Shown here one piece after another: positions 21,831-34,108 of a stretch of 64,000 nt of DNA. The number at the start of each line of letters is the position of its first letter. The first letter of the stretch is position 1. This DNA comes from Tetracentron sinense (Eukaryota; Streptophyta; Magnoliopsida; Trochodendrales; Trochodendraceae): NCBI GenBank assembly GCA_015143295.1, contig CM026553.1, positions 2,813,912-2,877,911 on the forward strand, written 5' to 3'. Position numbers and translations under genes: made by a program. The notes under the pieces are model-generated. The model was not told the DNA's origin and ran no database searches. It saw only the letters and a list, made by a program, of their open reading frames with translations.

Positions 21831-23355
21831 AACATTATGCTTGTCATGGTGTGTTAAAATGGGTTGTATGTACTTGTATGGGAAGGTATAGGAACTACGC
21901 AGAGGGGCGTAGCCCTAGGTTTCTGGTTGAATAACTCAGAATTTAGGTTCGGCGATCGATTGGATGACCAATCACTAAGCAATTTGTTGACTTAACATGG
22001 CATGTGTATATGATGGGATGATTATTTTGATATTGGAATAGTCGGAGTCATAGTGTGTAGACCTCCGTGACTGATAGTCGGGAGTGAGTGGATTACTATC
22101 CATAGATCCTCTTTGACTAGGTCCAGAGTAGTGATTGTGTATAGTCTGTAATCTTCAGATTCGCAGTTAGTTGAGCCGGCATGCTCAAGCGCTGTCACAA
22201 TTGGTTAAACTAGGAGATGCCGGAGTCCTAAAAGATGTCTAAAGTGACTGAGCATTATATAGTGTATTGACCAAGGGTTCTTCTATGGTTGGGTCCGAAG
22301 AGGCGGCGCTGTGCCTATCGGGGTTCCTTCTAGGTGGTACGTCATGGAGAGACGGTGTCCAGTAAGGCCTGGGGTGCCTACAATGAATAGCCAGAAGATG
22401 AAGGTAGACAAGTTGGCCGGGGTTCCTTCGTGACTGATAACTAGTGAGATGGCGGTGTGTATACACAGTTGGTGCTGTCAGTCAAAGTATATGTGGTAAG
22501 TCCTTGGAGGATAATTACCCGAGTTGTGTAGAATCTTCAAGATTCTGGTCTGTGTGGGTTGGGACACCCAAGGGTTGGTCATGTTCGGGTAAATACCGGA
22601 ACAGTATTCAGGAGTCTGGATGACTCAAGTTATGATGTGACCGGGTAATGCCGGAATTGTGTTGAGCTTGGAATGATCAAGCTCGAATAGGGTATAGAGA
22701 CCACTCTATGATGAACATGTATGGGCTAAAGGCCGATTAACAGAGTCTCAGGACTCGGAGTAAAACATGGTTTATGATCGAAACAAATAACTTGGTAAAA
22801 GAAATACATGTTGCATAACGAACTCCATAATTGGGAAAGATATTCGAGATTGGGAATCTCGTGTTGGGTGCGATGGCCCTGTGTGACTGAGGGTCGCAAT
22901 ATAACTTGGATATATTACTAAATTGTATCATGAACCGGCATATGTATATTATGTGTTTATTGATGCTTTGCTATAATGTGGAAGATAGTATAGATGGATT
23001 GTGGTTTTTTTTATTGGGCTTCATAGCTCACTGACGTTTCATGTCGACAGATACTGGAGTGGACGAGTAGTAGGTGTGGATCCTGCACCTTGTAATTTTG
23101 TCTTTGGATAGAGACTTGTCCCGGCGTGTTAGTGGCACCTCCGTTTTGTAAAACAGACACAATGGTAAATAATATACAGGTATTTGTTTTGTGGTTGATG
23201 GCTATTGTGATGACCAGAGTTTATGTTGCTCCATGTGAGTAAAGTTTAAATATTTCCGCATTTGTGTGGTAAAGTCTTCCACTGATCTGGTATGTACGAT
23301 CGGGCACGTGTCTCGGGACATTACTCCGATAGGCGCGGGTTCGAGGTGTCACAAT

Positions 23356-23373
23356 TGGTATCAGAGCTAATAG
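23356..23373 (+). promoter_or_regulatory. Primer binding site of element H
   Basis: TGGTATCAGAGCTAATAG, two bases after the LTR. The first 12 bases complement the 3' end of plant initiator tRNA-Met. Confidence 0.85.
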
Positions 23374-23531
23374 CAATAACCATCACACAAATCATACTTG
23401 AGCATAACACACCTAAGAACCATTGGATAGGCGATCCCTTAGAGATTAATTCGATATTCCTAGTTGAGTGATTGTTGTACATGTCATGTTTCGAAATCAG
23501 ACATTGATTTGGAATATGTGAATGTGCAGGA

Positions 23532-23819
23532 ATGGTAAGGACGCACCGAATTCCCACAAAGAGGGAGATAGCTCTGTTTGAGTGGGCGGTGACCATGCAA
23601 AGAATACGTCATGCTGAATGGTCATCTTACTGCACTGTACACCTAAAGGCGGTACGACCACTCCGCAAGGGATTGACCGCACGAGCAATGCGCGAATCCC
23701 TGAGAAAGATCGAGATTGATTGGGTATTGAGAGAGGCTAGACCTGAGACAGAGGACCAAGCACCGCAGGAGGATAGTATAGCAGTCTCACCGATAGAGGT
23801 TGGGACTTACGGAGTATAG
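23532..23819 (+). CDS. Small leader ORF of unknown function in element H
   Basis: 95 codons between the PBS and gag: MVRTHRIPTKREIALFEWAVTMQRIRH and so on, rich in Arg and Glu, with no motif I recognise. It is intact although the nearby gag-pol carries many stops, which is mildly suggestive. Element A has no equivalent in its shorter leader. It could be chance, since it is short and lies in a 750-bp leader. Confidence 0.35.
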   Translation: MVRTHRIPTKREIALFEWAVTMQRIRHAEWSSYCTVHLKAVRPLRKGLTARAMRESLRKIEIDWVLREARPETEDQAPQEDSIAVSPIEVGTYGV

Positions 23820-24101
23820 GATCATAGGGAAAGAGCGTGGTGCATCTGTATCGTTTTGGCGTTTTGGAGTATAATAGATGCCCTACTCGGTCTTTCCATC
23901 ATGAGATCACTTTTTGTATGTGTACAGCTACAGGATGTTTTGTATACGCTGGTGTACTACTATACTGTACAGTGTTGCCTTGTATATCTTAGTAATGAAA
24001 TGAATGAAATGTTTCTTTTTGACTATTGAACTCTTGAGTACATTTCTTTTTATTTCATTACATTTATAAAGCGTTCACTATGGTATAATTATAGGAAAAC
24101 C

Positions 24102-24662
24102 ATGCCACCTTGGAGAGCGCCCGAGAATACTTTGGCCGGAGCCTTTGAAGCCATCTCGGCTCTAGCTAATTTAATTCAACAACAGCAAACCCAGAATAAT
24201 AACGGAAATGGGAATGGCAATGGTAGTCGTCCTATCGCTACCATACCAGAACATGGGCATGCGACAAGACTTGAGAAATTCAAAAGACTTGGACCGTCAG
24301 CTTTCTCAGGGACCACAGATCCGCTGAAGGCGGAGAACTGGATTAGGGGATTGGAAAAGATCTTCCGGGCTATGGCATTACCCGAGAACGCGCAGTCGGA
24401 ATTTGCTATATTCATGCTTGAAGGGGAGGCTGAGCACTGGTGGACAACAGTGGAACGAACAATCCCACCTAATCAAAGGCCCATGACTTGGGCAAAGTTT
24501 GTAGAGTTATTTTATAAGAGGTATTTCTCTACCTCGATGAAGAAGAAGAAGGAGATAGAGTTTCTTCAATTAACTCAGGGAAACATGACTGTGAGTGAGT
24601 ACAAACAAAGATTCAACCAACTCTCTAGATTTGCCGCGAAGTTCGTGGAGGATGAGCAGTGA
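24102..24662 (+). pseudogene. Element H gag, N-terminal part
   Basis: MPPWRAPENTLAGAFEAIS, then an Asn/Gly-rich stretch, then the retrotransposon gag domain: FSGTTDPLKAENWIRGLEKIF, MLEGEAEHWWTTVER, FYKRYFSTSMKKKKEIEFLQLTQGNMTVSEY. The frame ends at the TGA at 24660-24662 and continues one frame over (from 24659), so there is a single-base-type frameshift near 24657. Gag forms the particle that packages element RNA. Confidence 0.9.
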
Positions 24663-25477
24663 GAGTTGAAAAGTTTGAGGAAGGTTTAAAGCCATCAATT
24701 AAGGGAAAGTTGGCAGCCCAACGATTTGCTGTGTTTTTTGAGCTTTTAGACAGAGCGCTCCGAGTGGAGCGAGTGCACGAGGAAATGTTTCCCTCAACTC
24801 TAGGAAAGAATAAAGGACCAGCTGGGAAGCCCTGGGACAAAAAGAACAACACCAATCGGTTCGCTAGAAAAAGAAAATTTGATGATGTGAAGGGCCAAGG
24901 ATCTATAGGAGGATCTGGACCAAAATGTGCCAAGTGTGGGCAAGCTCACTTGACCAAGGATTGCAGAGGACAAGGTTGTTTTCAGTGTGGAAAGCTTGGC
25001 CACTTCAAGAGAGACTACCCTCAATCGAAGCCACTAGCCCTGGAGGGCGGGAAAGGTCGAGTTTTCGCTATCACGCAAGAGGAAGCTCAGCAGGCCGAAG
25101 GCGTTATTGAAGGTAAATTGCTAATTTTTCGAAAGCCTGCATATGCATTAATTGATACTGGTGCTACACATTCGTTTATCTCAACGCGTTTTGCTAGACA
25201 CATAAGTTACAAGCCTGATACACTCAAAAGCATGATGTCTATATCTACACCATCAGGGAAAGTTTTGTGCACAAAAATAGTCTATGATAGTTGTCCCATA
25301 CTTATCAATAGTGTACGGATGTTAGTAGATCTGATTGTGTTAGACCTAAAGGATTATGATGTTATCCTTGGGATGGATTGGTTGGCCAATTACTATGCAG
25401 TGGTAGATTGTAATGCCAAGAAAGTGATATTTCAAATTTCGGACATCCCAGAGTTCAAAATGCAAGGGATTATCTGA
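24659..25477 (+). pseudogene. Element H gag nucleocapsid and protease
   Basis: Continues gag from the frameshift: KFEEGLKPSIKGKLA, then two knuckles, CAKCGQAHLTKDC and CFQCGKLGHFKRDY (last Cys is Tyr). Directly after GRVFAITQEEAQQAEGVIEGKLL comes the retropepsin, with an intact active site DTGATHSF and the VILGMDWL motif. There is no interruption between gag and protease here, unlike element A at 50194. The frame ends at a TGA at 25475-25477, probably from CGA. Confidence 0.9.
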
Positions 25478-26500
25478 AGTCAAGCACCCAAACTAATATA
25501 TGCAATTAAAGCATGTCACCTTCTAGATAAGGGGTGTACTGGGTATTTAGCAACAGTGGTGGTCGATAAAGATGAAGATGACACTTTAGGGAATACCCCA
25601 GTGGTCAGAGAGTTTCGAGATGTGTTTCCTGATGAATTACCAGGACTCCCTCCTACTAGAGAAATCGATTTTACAATCGATATTACTCCGGGTGTAGACT
25701 CAATATCTAAAACACCGTATCGGATAGCTCCAGCTGAGTTGCAAGAACTGAAGATTCAGTTGCAAGACCTATTAGATAAGGGTTTGATCCGCCCTAGTGT
25801 TTCACCGTGGAGAGCAACGGTGTTATTTGTTCGAAAGAAAGATGGGAGTCTGCGTCTATGTATAGACTATTGTCTGCTAAATCAAGCGACGATCAAGAAT
25901 AAGTATCTTCTCCCCAGGATTGATGATCTATTTGATCAGTTGCAAGGCACCCAAGTGTTTTCAAAGATTGATTTACGGTCCGACTATCACCAATTGAGGG
26001 TCAAAGAAGAAGATATTTGAAAGACAGCATTCTGAACTCGGTATGGTCACTACGAGTTCCTGGTGATGCCTTTTGGACTGATAAATGCGCCTGCGGCCTT
26101 TATGGAATTGATGAATCGTCTTTTCAGGCCGTACTTGGATCATTTTATTGTGGTATTTATTGATGATATCTTGGTGTATTCACCTAGTCGTGAGAAGCAT
26201 GCTGAGTACTTGAGGATTACGCTATAGACATTAAGAGATAATCAGCTATATGCTAAGTTCTCCAAGTGCGAGTTTTGGATGGAAGAGGTAGCCTTCCTTG
26301 GGCATATTGTGTCAAGGAATGGAATATTTGTTGATCCCTCCAAGATTTAGGCGGTAACCGATTGGGCAAGGTCATCCACTATTACTGTAGTTCGAAGTTT
26401 TCTAGGATTGGCTGGATACTACCGCAGATTTGTAGAAAGTTTCTCGAAGATCGTAGCTCCATTAACGGAATTGACTAAGAAAGATGTGAAGTTTGAATAG
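25478..26500 (+). pseudogene. Element H reverse transcriptase
   Basis: [20 protein letters not shown], then the RT core: [51 protein letters not shown] and catalytic FIDD near 26158. In-frame stops at 26018, 26033, 26225, 26348 and 26498 fall where relatives have Pro, Arg, Gln, Gln or Glu, and Trp. At least three fit C-to-T or G-to-A transitions. The conserved Arg of DYR is Cys. Confidence 0.9.
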
Positions 26501-26989
26501 ATGGCATCTCGGGAGCGAAGTTTTCAAGAATTAAAGAAGAGATTAACAATCGCTCCAGTATTGGCAACTCCCTCAGGATCTGGAGGATTTGAGGTGTATT
26601 GTGATGCTTCCGGTAAGGGACTCGGTTGTGTCTTAATGCAAAACAAAAGGGTCATTGCTTATGGTTCGAGACAACTCAAGATTCACGAACAGAATTATCC
26701 CATGCATGACCTGGAATTAGTTGCAGTAGTGTTCGCACTAAAAATTTGGAGGCATTATCTTTATGGAGAGAAGTTGATGATCTATAGTGATCACAAGAGT
26801 TTAAAGTATCTATTCTCCCAAAAGGAACTCAATATGCGACAGCGTAGATGGATGGAATTCTTGAAAGATTATGACTATGTAATCCAGTATCATCCTGGTA
26901 AGGGTAACGTGGTTGTTGATGCCCTGAGTAGAAAGACAGTTGGATCTATAGCATATATGAGGGCAGAGCGATGGACGATGATCGAATAA
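26501..26989 (+). pseudogene. Element H RNase H domain
   Basis: [20 protein letters not shown]-equivalent [59 protein letters not shown], and [14 protein letters not shown] at the end. The acidic residues I can place are present. It is in frame with the RT upstream once the TAG at 26498 is ignored. Confidence 0.9.
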
Positions 26990-28020
26990 TTCAAGAGTTG
27001 GAATCTGAGTCTAGGATTCCAGGGTAATAGTGCCAAGTTGGCTAGTATTCAGGCCAAGCCAGTGTTGTTACAAAAGATTCAAGAAGCACAGTTGGAAGAT
27101 CAGGAGATCAAAGTTATCAGAGATAAGATTCTTCAAGGAAAAATGGGTGATTTTGAAGAATCTGAAGATGGAATACTTCGATTCAAAGGATGAATCTGTG
27201 TGCCTGGAAACCCTGAATTGAAAAATGAACTGCTGAATGAGACGCATCGATCTCGTTTTACGGTGCACCCTGGAAGTACGAAGATGTATCAAGATATGAA
27301 GAATAACTACTGGTGGAATGGCGTGAAGAGAGAAATTGCAGAGTATGTATATCGATGTCTTGTTTGTCAGCAAGTCAAGGCAGAACATCAGAAACCACCT
27401 GGATTGTTAAATTCATTGCCTATCCCCGAGTGGAAATGGGAGCACATTACAATGGATTTTGTGGTGGGGTTACCAAAAACAAGGAGTGGACACGATGCCA
27501 TTTGGGTGATAGTTGATCGATTGACGAAGTCGGCTCACTTTCTCGCTATCAAGGATACCATCACCCTGGAACATTTATCAAAGTTGTACATCAAGGAGAT
27601 TGTGAAGCTGCATGGTGTGCCAGTATCTATTGTGTCAGATCGCGATCTGCGATTTACTTCCTGATTTTGGAGGAGCTTGCAAGAAGCTTTGGGTACGTAG
27701 CTAAACATGAGTACAGCTTATCATCTGTAAACCGATGGACAATCCGAGCTTGCAATACAAACTCTAGAAGATATGATGCGCACTTGCAGTCTGGACTTTC
27801 ATGGTAGCTGGGATGATCACTAGCCGTTGATCGAGTTTGCATATAACAATAGTTATCAGGCAAGTATTCAAATGGCTCCATATGAGGCCTTGTATGGTCG
27901 GAGCTATCGGTCTCCGGTATATTGGACTGAAGTAGGAGAGCATAAACTACTGGGACCTAAACTGGTAAAGGAAACAACGAAAAAATTGAGTTAATTCAAT
28001 CCAGGTTATTGGCTGCACAG
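26990..28020 (+). pseudogene. Element H integrase
   Basis: Zinc region [19 protein letters not shown]...[11 protein letters not shown]. Core [23 protein letters not shown] and TDGQSELAIQTLEDMM with the catalytic Glu. Stops at 27662-27664 and several more to 27830, plus a frameshift near 27030 and another near 27990. Confidence 0.88.
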
Positions 28021-28494
28021 AGTCGTCAGAAGAGCTATGCAGATGGAAAGCGTCGAGACTTGGAATTTCAAGTCGGCGACCATATCTTCTTGAAGATCTC
28101 TTCGTCAAAAGGCATTATTCGATTTGGAAAGCGGGGGAAGTTAAGTCTGTGATTCATTGGACCTTTTGAAATTTTGGCTAAGGTGGGGGCCGTAGCATAT
28201 CGTCTGGCGTTGCCACCAGAGTTAGAGAGGGTTCACCATGTGTTTCACATATCCATGCTAAGGAAATATATACCTGATCCTTCGCATGTGATTCGGTATG
28301 AACCACTTCAAGTTCGAGAAGACTTGTCTTTTGAGGAAAAGCCAGTGCAAATATTGGACCACAAGGAATAGGTGTTACGGAATAAATCAACCCAGCTGGT
28401 TAAAGTATTATGGCAACATCTTAGTATTGAAGAAGCTACTTGGGAACTGAAGGATGCCATTAGAAGCAATCATCCTCAGTTGTTTCCTGCTTAA
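28021..28494 (+). pseudogene. Element H integrase C-terminus and chromodomain
   Basis: [27 protein letters not shown] (GPY/F-type region), [22 protein letters not shown] and [18 protein letters not shown]. The TAG at 28369-28371 ends the open frame. The same frame then reads VLRNKSTQLVKVLWQHLSIEEATWEL to FPA, a chromodomain of the Tekay type ending at 28494. Chromodomains target chromovirus integration to marked chromatin. Confidence 0.88.
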
Positions 28495-28533
28495 TATATT
28501 TTGTATGCAAATTTCGAGGATGAAATTTCTGTA

Positions 28534-28545
28534 ATGAGGGGAGAT
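28534..28545 (+). promoter_or_regulatory. Polypurine tract of element H
   Basis: ATGAGGGGAGAT directly before the 3' LTR start at 28546. Confidence 0.8.
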
Positions 28546-31500
28546 TGTAGCGACCCAGAATTTTAATATAATAAAATTTTGGATTATCGGTCCTTAATTG
28601 AGGTTAATTAGTTGTGTGTTTGATAAATTTGTGTACAGTAGGTATTACTCGGAATTGGGTTGCACTACTACGAAATTAGTGTTTTTCTTCGCTCTGCGGA
28701 CATAGTAATCCGGTCGGCTATCCGGACGTCCACCTATCGTTCCGATTCAGTTGCACATCAATTCGCGAAACCACGAAGGTCCTGTGTGTGGAAACATCGA
28801 GAAAATCAAGGAATTCGTAGTGTATCAAATTTCGATTGCGGCTCTATATTTAGCGGACTTTCTAACCGAAATCCGTGTGGATTGTTCCACTACATGCTGG
28901 AAGGCCATAGGGACGACCGTCTGTCATTTCGACAGTTTATTATCTCATATGGCGAAACCCCAGTGTGTTTTGTATCCGAAATTGGAAAATTTGTGGGTTT
29001 TGCGAATTCTTCCGGTCGCACTTTTTGGCAGTCAAAACTCATCAGATTTCCCAAAATTTTTCCAACAGGTGTCAGACTACCCCAAGATCAATCACCTGAA
29101 GTTTTGTCAAAATCGAAAATCATATAGTATGGTTTCGGAATGGCTTTCGGCGACATTACCGGAAACCGGTCGCGATTCGCAAGCCCGACACGTGTCTCGG
29201 CTCAGGCCAACACGTGGCACCTTCCAAGCGACACTTGGCACGCATGTGTGGGTTAGGCTAGTCTATAAATAGTAGACCACCCCCCAGCCATTTCTCTCAT
29301 CCTAGTGAGAGAGATGCGAGGCCCTGCCGAATTTTCTAGAGAGAAACATTCTAGAAAGAGAAAGGGAATTTTCTAGAGAGAGAAAGTCTAGAGAGAGAGA
29401 TAAAGAAGCGTATCCTAGCATTTTTGGACGTGCTGAGCGCATTGGAGGCTTCTATTTCATATCTCGGAGCTTCAAAACACGTGTACCGGAGGTAATAAAA
29501 ATCATTTCTTATCTATTTTTCATTCCACTAGATAAATTATGCGAATTGTGCTATTTATATCAGACACTTTCTGAGCTCTGATCATGCTCAAATTTTTACC
29601 CTAAATTTATCTTCCTAATCTGTAAATCATATCAAAATTTCACTACGATCTGATGGTTGGATTGGATGATATGAATTTCTAAAGGAAAACCTAGTCTGCT
29701 GTTTTTAAGGCTAATAGTACGATTTTCCTAATTATAGGGAACCTTTCTGAGCTGTGATCCTGCTCAAATTTTTATTCTAAATTTATCTTCCTAATCGGTA
29801 AATCATATTAAAATTTCACTGTGATCTGATGGTTGGATTGGATGATATGAATTTCTAAAGGAAAACCTAGTCTGCTTTTTTTAAGGCTAATAGTACGGTT
29901 TTTCTAATTATAGGGAATCCTCCTAATATCAGATCATGCTACAAATTTTACCACAAATTTACCTTCCTAATATGTAAATTACATCAACATTTCACTACAA
30001 TATGATGGTTGGATTGGATGATATGAATTTCTAAAGGAAACCCTAGTCTGCTATTTTTAAGGCTAATAGTATGATTTTCCTAATTATAGGGAACTTTTCT
30101 GAGTTCTGATCATGCTCAAATTTTTACTTCAAATTTATCTTCCTAATCTTTAAATCATATCAAAATTTCACTACGATCTGATGATTGGAGGGATGATATG
30201 AATTTTTAAAGGAAAATCTAGTCTACTGTTTTTAAGGCTAACAGCACGGTTTTCCTAATTATAGGGAACCCTCTTGATCTCAGATCATGCTATAAATTTT
30301 ACCACATATTTATCTTCTTAATTTTTAAATCATATCAAAATTCACTACGATCTGATTGTTGGATTGGATGATATGAATTTCGAAAGGAAAACCTAGTCTA
30401 CTGTTTTTAAGGCTAACAGTATGGTTTTGATCATTACAGGGGAACTTCCTTATTTCAGATCATACTCAGATTTTTACCATATTGCGACCATCCTATTTTA
30501 TCAATCATATCAGAATTGCAATAAGATCTGATGGTTGGAGTCCTAAAAGATGTCTAAAGTGACTGAGCCTTATATAGTGTATTGACCGGGGTTCCTCAAT
30601 GGTTGGGTCCGAAGAGGTGGCGCTGTGCCTATTGGGGTTCCTTCTACGTGGTACATCATGAAGAGACGATGTCCAGAAAGGCCCGGGGTGCCTCCAGTGA
30701 ATAGCCAGAAGATGACGGTAGACAAATTGGCCGGGGTTCCTTCGTGACTGATAACCAGTGAGATGGCGGTGTGTATACACAGTAGGTTCTGTCAGTCAAA
30801 GTATATGTGGTAAGTCTTTGGAGGATGATTACCCTAGTTGTGTAGAATCTTCAGGATTCTGGTCTGTGTGGGTTGGAACACCCAAGGGTTGGTCATGTTC
30901 CGGTAAATACCAGAACAGTATTCAGGAGTCTGGATGACTGAAGTTATGATGTAACCGGGTAATGCCGGAATTATGTTGAGCTTGGAATGATCAAGCTCGA
31001 ATAGGGTATAGAGACCACTCTATGATGAACATGTATGGGCTAAAGGCCGGTTAACAGAGTCTCAGGACTCGGAGTAAAACATGGTTTATGATCGAAACAA
31101 ATAACTGGGTAAAAGAAATCCATGTTGCTTAATGAACTCCATAATTGAGAAAGATATTCGAGATTGGGAATCTCGTGTTGGGTGTGATGGCCCTGTGTGA
31201 CTGAGGGTCACAATATAACTTGGATATATTACTAAATTGTATCATGAGCCGGCATATGTATATTATGTGTTTATTGCTGCTTTGCTATAATGTGGAAGAT
31301 AGTATAGATGGATTGTGATTTTTTTTATTGGGCTTCATATCTCACTGACGTTTCATATCAACAGATACTGGAGCAAACGTGTAGTAGGTGTGGATCCTGC
31401 ACCTTATACTTTTGTCTTTGGATAGAGACTTGTCCTGGCGCGTTAGTGGCACTTCCGTTTTGTAAAATAGACACATTGGTAAATAATATACAGGTATTTG

Positions 31501-31665
31501 TTTTGTGGTTGATGGCTATTGTGATGACCAGAGTTTATGTTGCTCCATGTGAGTAAAGTTTAAATTTTTCCACATTTGTGTGGTAAAGTCTTCCGCTGAA
31601 CTGGTATGAACGATCGGACACGCGTCTCGGGACACTACTCCGATAGGCGCGGGTTCGGGGTGTCA
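28546..31665 (+). mobile_element. 3' LTR of element H
   Basis: TGTAGCGACCCAG start and GGGTGTCA end, 3.1 kb. Compared with the 5' LTR it lacks the piece corresponding to 21726-22221; the join is at about 30537 at a GGTTG/GG microhomology. TATA at 29264, donor-like site at 29491/29492, array 29568-30540, acceptor-like site degraded (ATATCAACAG) ending 31364. Confidence 0.9.
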
Positions 31666-31670
31666 ATGTA

Positions 31671-31990
31671 GACATTTAGGCCGGAACCGTTGTCGATGAG
31701 CACTGATGATAACGTTCGGTCCATGCACTATACTGCAATGTACAAAGCCCGGGTGTGGTCCTTATCGCTGTCTGATATCTCCTCTTCTGTGAAGGAGATG
31801 ACTTTGGGTTCGAGGATTTGCCCTACCATTTGCCCCAGTTTCTCGGGCGTTATGTCTGGTGTCACATGGGCATTGCCGAATAGTCGGAGTAGTTGCTTCC
31901 TGTGATGCTCTGAAGTAAGAAGAAGACCCAAGATGGATATCTATACTGGAACCTTGCTCAGTTGTTGAATGAAATTGAACTCCTCTGCTT
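31671..31990 (-). pseudogene. Element T protease, N-terminal part
   Basis: Minus strand reads LLRLFGNAHVTPDITPEKLGQMVGQIL, then EEEISDSDKDHTRALYIAV and MDRTLSSVLIDNGSGLNV. DNGS takes the place of the DTG or DSG active site, as in many Tat proteases. The frame runs into element H at 31666 and resumes at 19728 as YIFKLSTL, so H split the protease a few residues after its active site. Confidence 0.85.
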
Positions 31991-34108
31991 TTTCAAGGAT
32001 TTTCAATAAAGCTGCTGAATCAGTTACTTCCTTTTATGGGTCTGGCACCCCTGCTTTCTCTTTCTCTGTCTTTGCACTCTTCACCTTTGCCGGCTTAGTT
32101 GCAGGAGGTTGATATACCCGGTCAGATCTGGTTAGGTTGGCGATGCTTTCACTCTCAAGGATGAGAGAGCGGGGAGCGGGTACTCGGTTGAGGTTGAAGG
32201 GAGGCTCTGGGATGTAGGGGATCCGGACAGGGCTTGAAGAGCTTGAGACTTGAGCTGGAGCTGTAGGCCAATTTGCAGGGTAAGGAATGGTGTAGATGAT
32301 CTATTTGGGGATAGGTATCTGGGTCGGAGACTAAATGGTCTGTATATTTGACTGGGGGAAGGGGATTATGACAGGTGATCAATAAGAGGGCCTGATAATG
32401 CCTTCATTCACTATGGGTGTGCTGGGATCTAGTTGCCCTGCCCCGGGCTCTTCCCACTGGATAAAATTGATTCGATTGTTGTGTAGGGGCAGTGGCATCT
32501 GATTGATGCTGGTGTTGCTGGGGGCCAGCTCAACCCTTCAGTCATCTAAGAGTTCTTGGATAGCACACTTCAGGCCTATGGAATAGTCTGTAGCAAGTCT
32601 TGGGCCTCTGTGAAAGGCACAGTGATGATCAGCATTGTAGTTCTTGTTCTGTTTATCTAGAGGTAAGAGAGTTGTGGGGCCTCTCAACTTGAGAAGGCCC
32701 TGCTTGGTGAGGAATTCCAATAACTGGCTGAGTGTATATGGAAGAGGGGTAAAGTTTCTGGGATGATGGTTTTGCCCTTGGGCTGGTCGGGCCGGCTGGG
32801 TATCCTGTTAACTGACTGCTGCTGAGCTGCTGGAGCTGGTAGTCTGATAGGTGCTGTAGAAGCAACCATATGTACATCTTCCTTCTTTCTGTTGTCCTGA
32901 TGATCGATGTTTCTGCTGGATGAGGTTGTCGCCTTGAGGGGATCAAGTCCTAGACTGGAATGAATGACCCCGCTCTTGATGGCTATCTCGATATGGGCAC
33001 CTGTCCTGACGATGGTGCCGAAGTCCACCACTAGTAGGGTCACCATGAGTGTAGAGTAGGGCTGCTTTAGGGTGCCCATGAACGTGCCTGCCAGTTCCTC
33101 TTTAGGAATAGGAGTTGGGATCTTTGCTACCATTTCTCTCCAGCGGGTGGCGTATTCCAAGAATGATTCATTATTACGCTAGCATAACTGCTCGAGCTGG
33201 CTCCTCTGAGGGCGGAACTCCTGGTTAAAGAAGTACTGTTCTACGAAACTGTCCATGGCATCCTGCCAAGTCTTGACCTTCTGCTTGTCCACAGACATCC
33301 ACCATGTAAGAGCTGCCCCCTTCAGACTCTTCTAGAAGTACTGGATGAGTAGAGGCTAATTCCTGTTGTGCTGGAGCATGGCCCCCAAGTACAATTGTAG
33401 GTGTTGTCTTGGACAGCCCGAGCCATCGTATTTGTCAAAGTTTGGGACCTTGAAACCTATGGGAATAGCATCCCTTGATGAGAAAGTCAAGTCCTCTAAT
33501 GATAGACTTGTACTAGTGGATGTACCCTTCATTCTTCTCATCTTCTCTTTCATCTGTTTGATCTCATCCTATAAGGATGGGGTAGGATCCGAGGATGATG
33601 GCCAGTCCTGGTGGACGTGCGAGGCCTTCAGTTGTTCTTCGAACTGGTCATATTCCTCTCCTCCGCCTGTTGCGGGTATAGGGTCAGGTATGATGAAGGG
33701 GGAAGGACGAGGCTCTAGTATAGGTTGCTCGGTTGGTTCTCCTGTTGGGATCCGGGTGGAGGGTTCTTCAGTTCGGGTACCAATTAAAATCTTCAGGGAT
33801 TCCAGAACACTGTCAAGCTTTGACTACATGGCTGTTATGTCCCTGTCATGTGGCTGTAGGATCTCACTGGTTCGTTGGTGCTAATCTGTAGGTTCTGCCA
33901 TTGAGTCGGCGCCACTTTCTGATTGTACTATGTAAGAGCTGCTCTCTGATTGGGCTATGCAAGGTACTAACTCTGTAATTGGTACCTTTGTCAAGAATGC
34001 GTCTGCGGCTATTACTTCTACGAGAATCGCAGTTAGAGAACTAGTCACAGATCGACTCATGCAACTGAAAAGAATGCAAAGGCTAAACATGATTATGCAT
34101 AATGACAA
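31991..34108 (-). pseudogene. Element T gag
   Basis: Gag domain in broken frames: VPNFDKYDGSGCPRQHLQLYLGAMLQH, then LTWWMSVDKQKVKTWQDAMDSFVEQYFFN, QRSQLEQL and ATRWREMVAKIPTPIPKEELAGTFMGTLK, as in Tat elements. A knuckle-like CAFHRGPRLATDYS (near 32600) has lost one His and one Cys compared with CxxHxxxGHxTxxC. Stops and frame changes lie near 33880, 33570, 33350, 33180, 32540 and 32380. The first 250 codons (34108-33350) are low-complexity Ser/Glu/Pro-rich. Confidence 0.8.

Larger units (their letters stand above)
19729..23353 (+). mobile_element. 5' LTR of element H
   Basis: TGTAGCGACCCGG at the start, GTGTCACA at the end, 3.6 kb. TATAAATA at 20448-20455. Two G-box-like CACGTG-type sites lie upstream (around 20395, and 20665 in the leader). 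A GA-rich leader follows, then a donor-like GAG|GTAATA (20677/20678), six or so tandem 175-bp units (20758-21830), and acceptor-like ATGTCGACAG ending at 23050. Confidence 0.9.
19729..31665 (+). mobile_element. Tekay-type chromovirus (H), old, inserted in element T protease
   Basis: LTRs at 19729-23353 and 28546-31665, PBS, gag-pol with a C-terminal chromodomain, and a PPT. The host frame of T reads through if one ATGTA is kept. ATGTA is found at 19728-19732 and 31666-31670, so the duplication is ATGTA and overlaps the first four bases (TGTA) of the left LTR. A CA is also missing at the far right end compared with the left LTR. The LTRs differ at many sites and by a roughly 495-bp deletion, and pol is full of stops, so the insertion is old. 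Confidence 0.9.
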
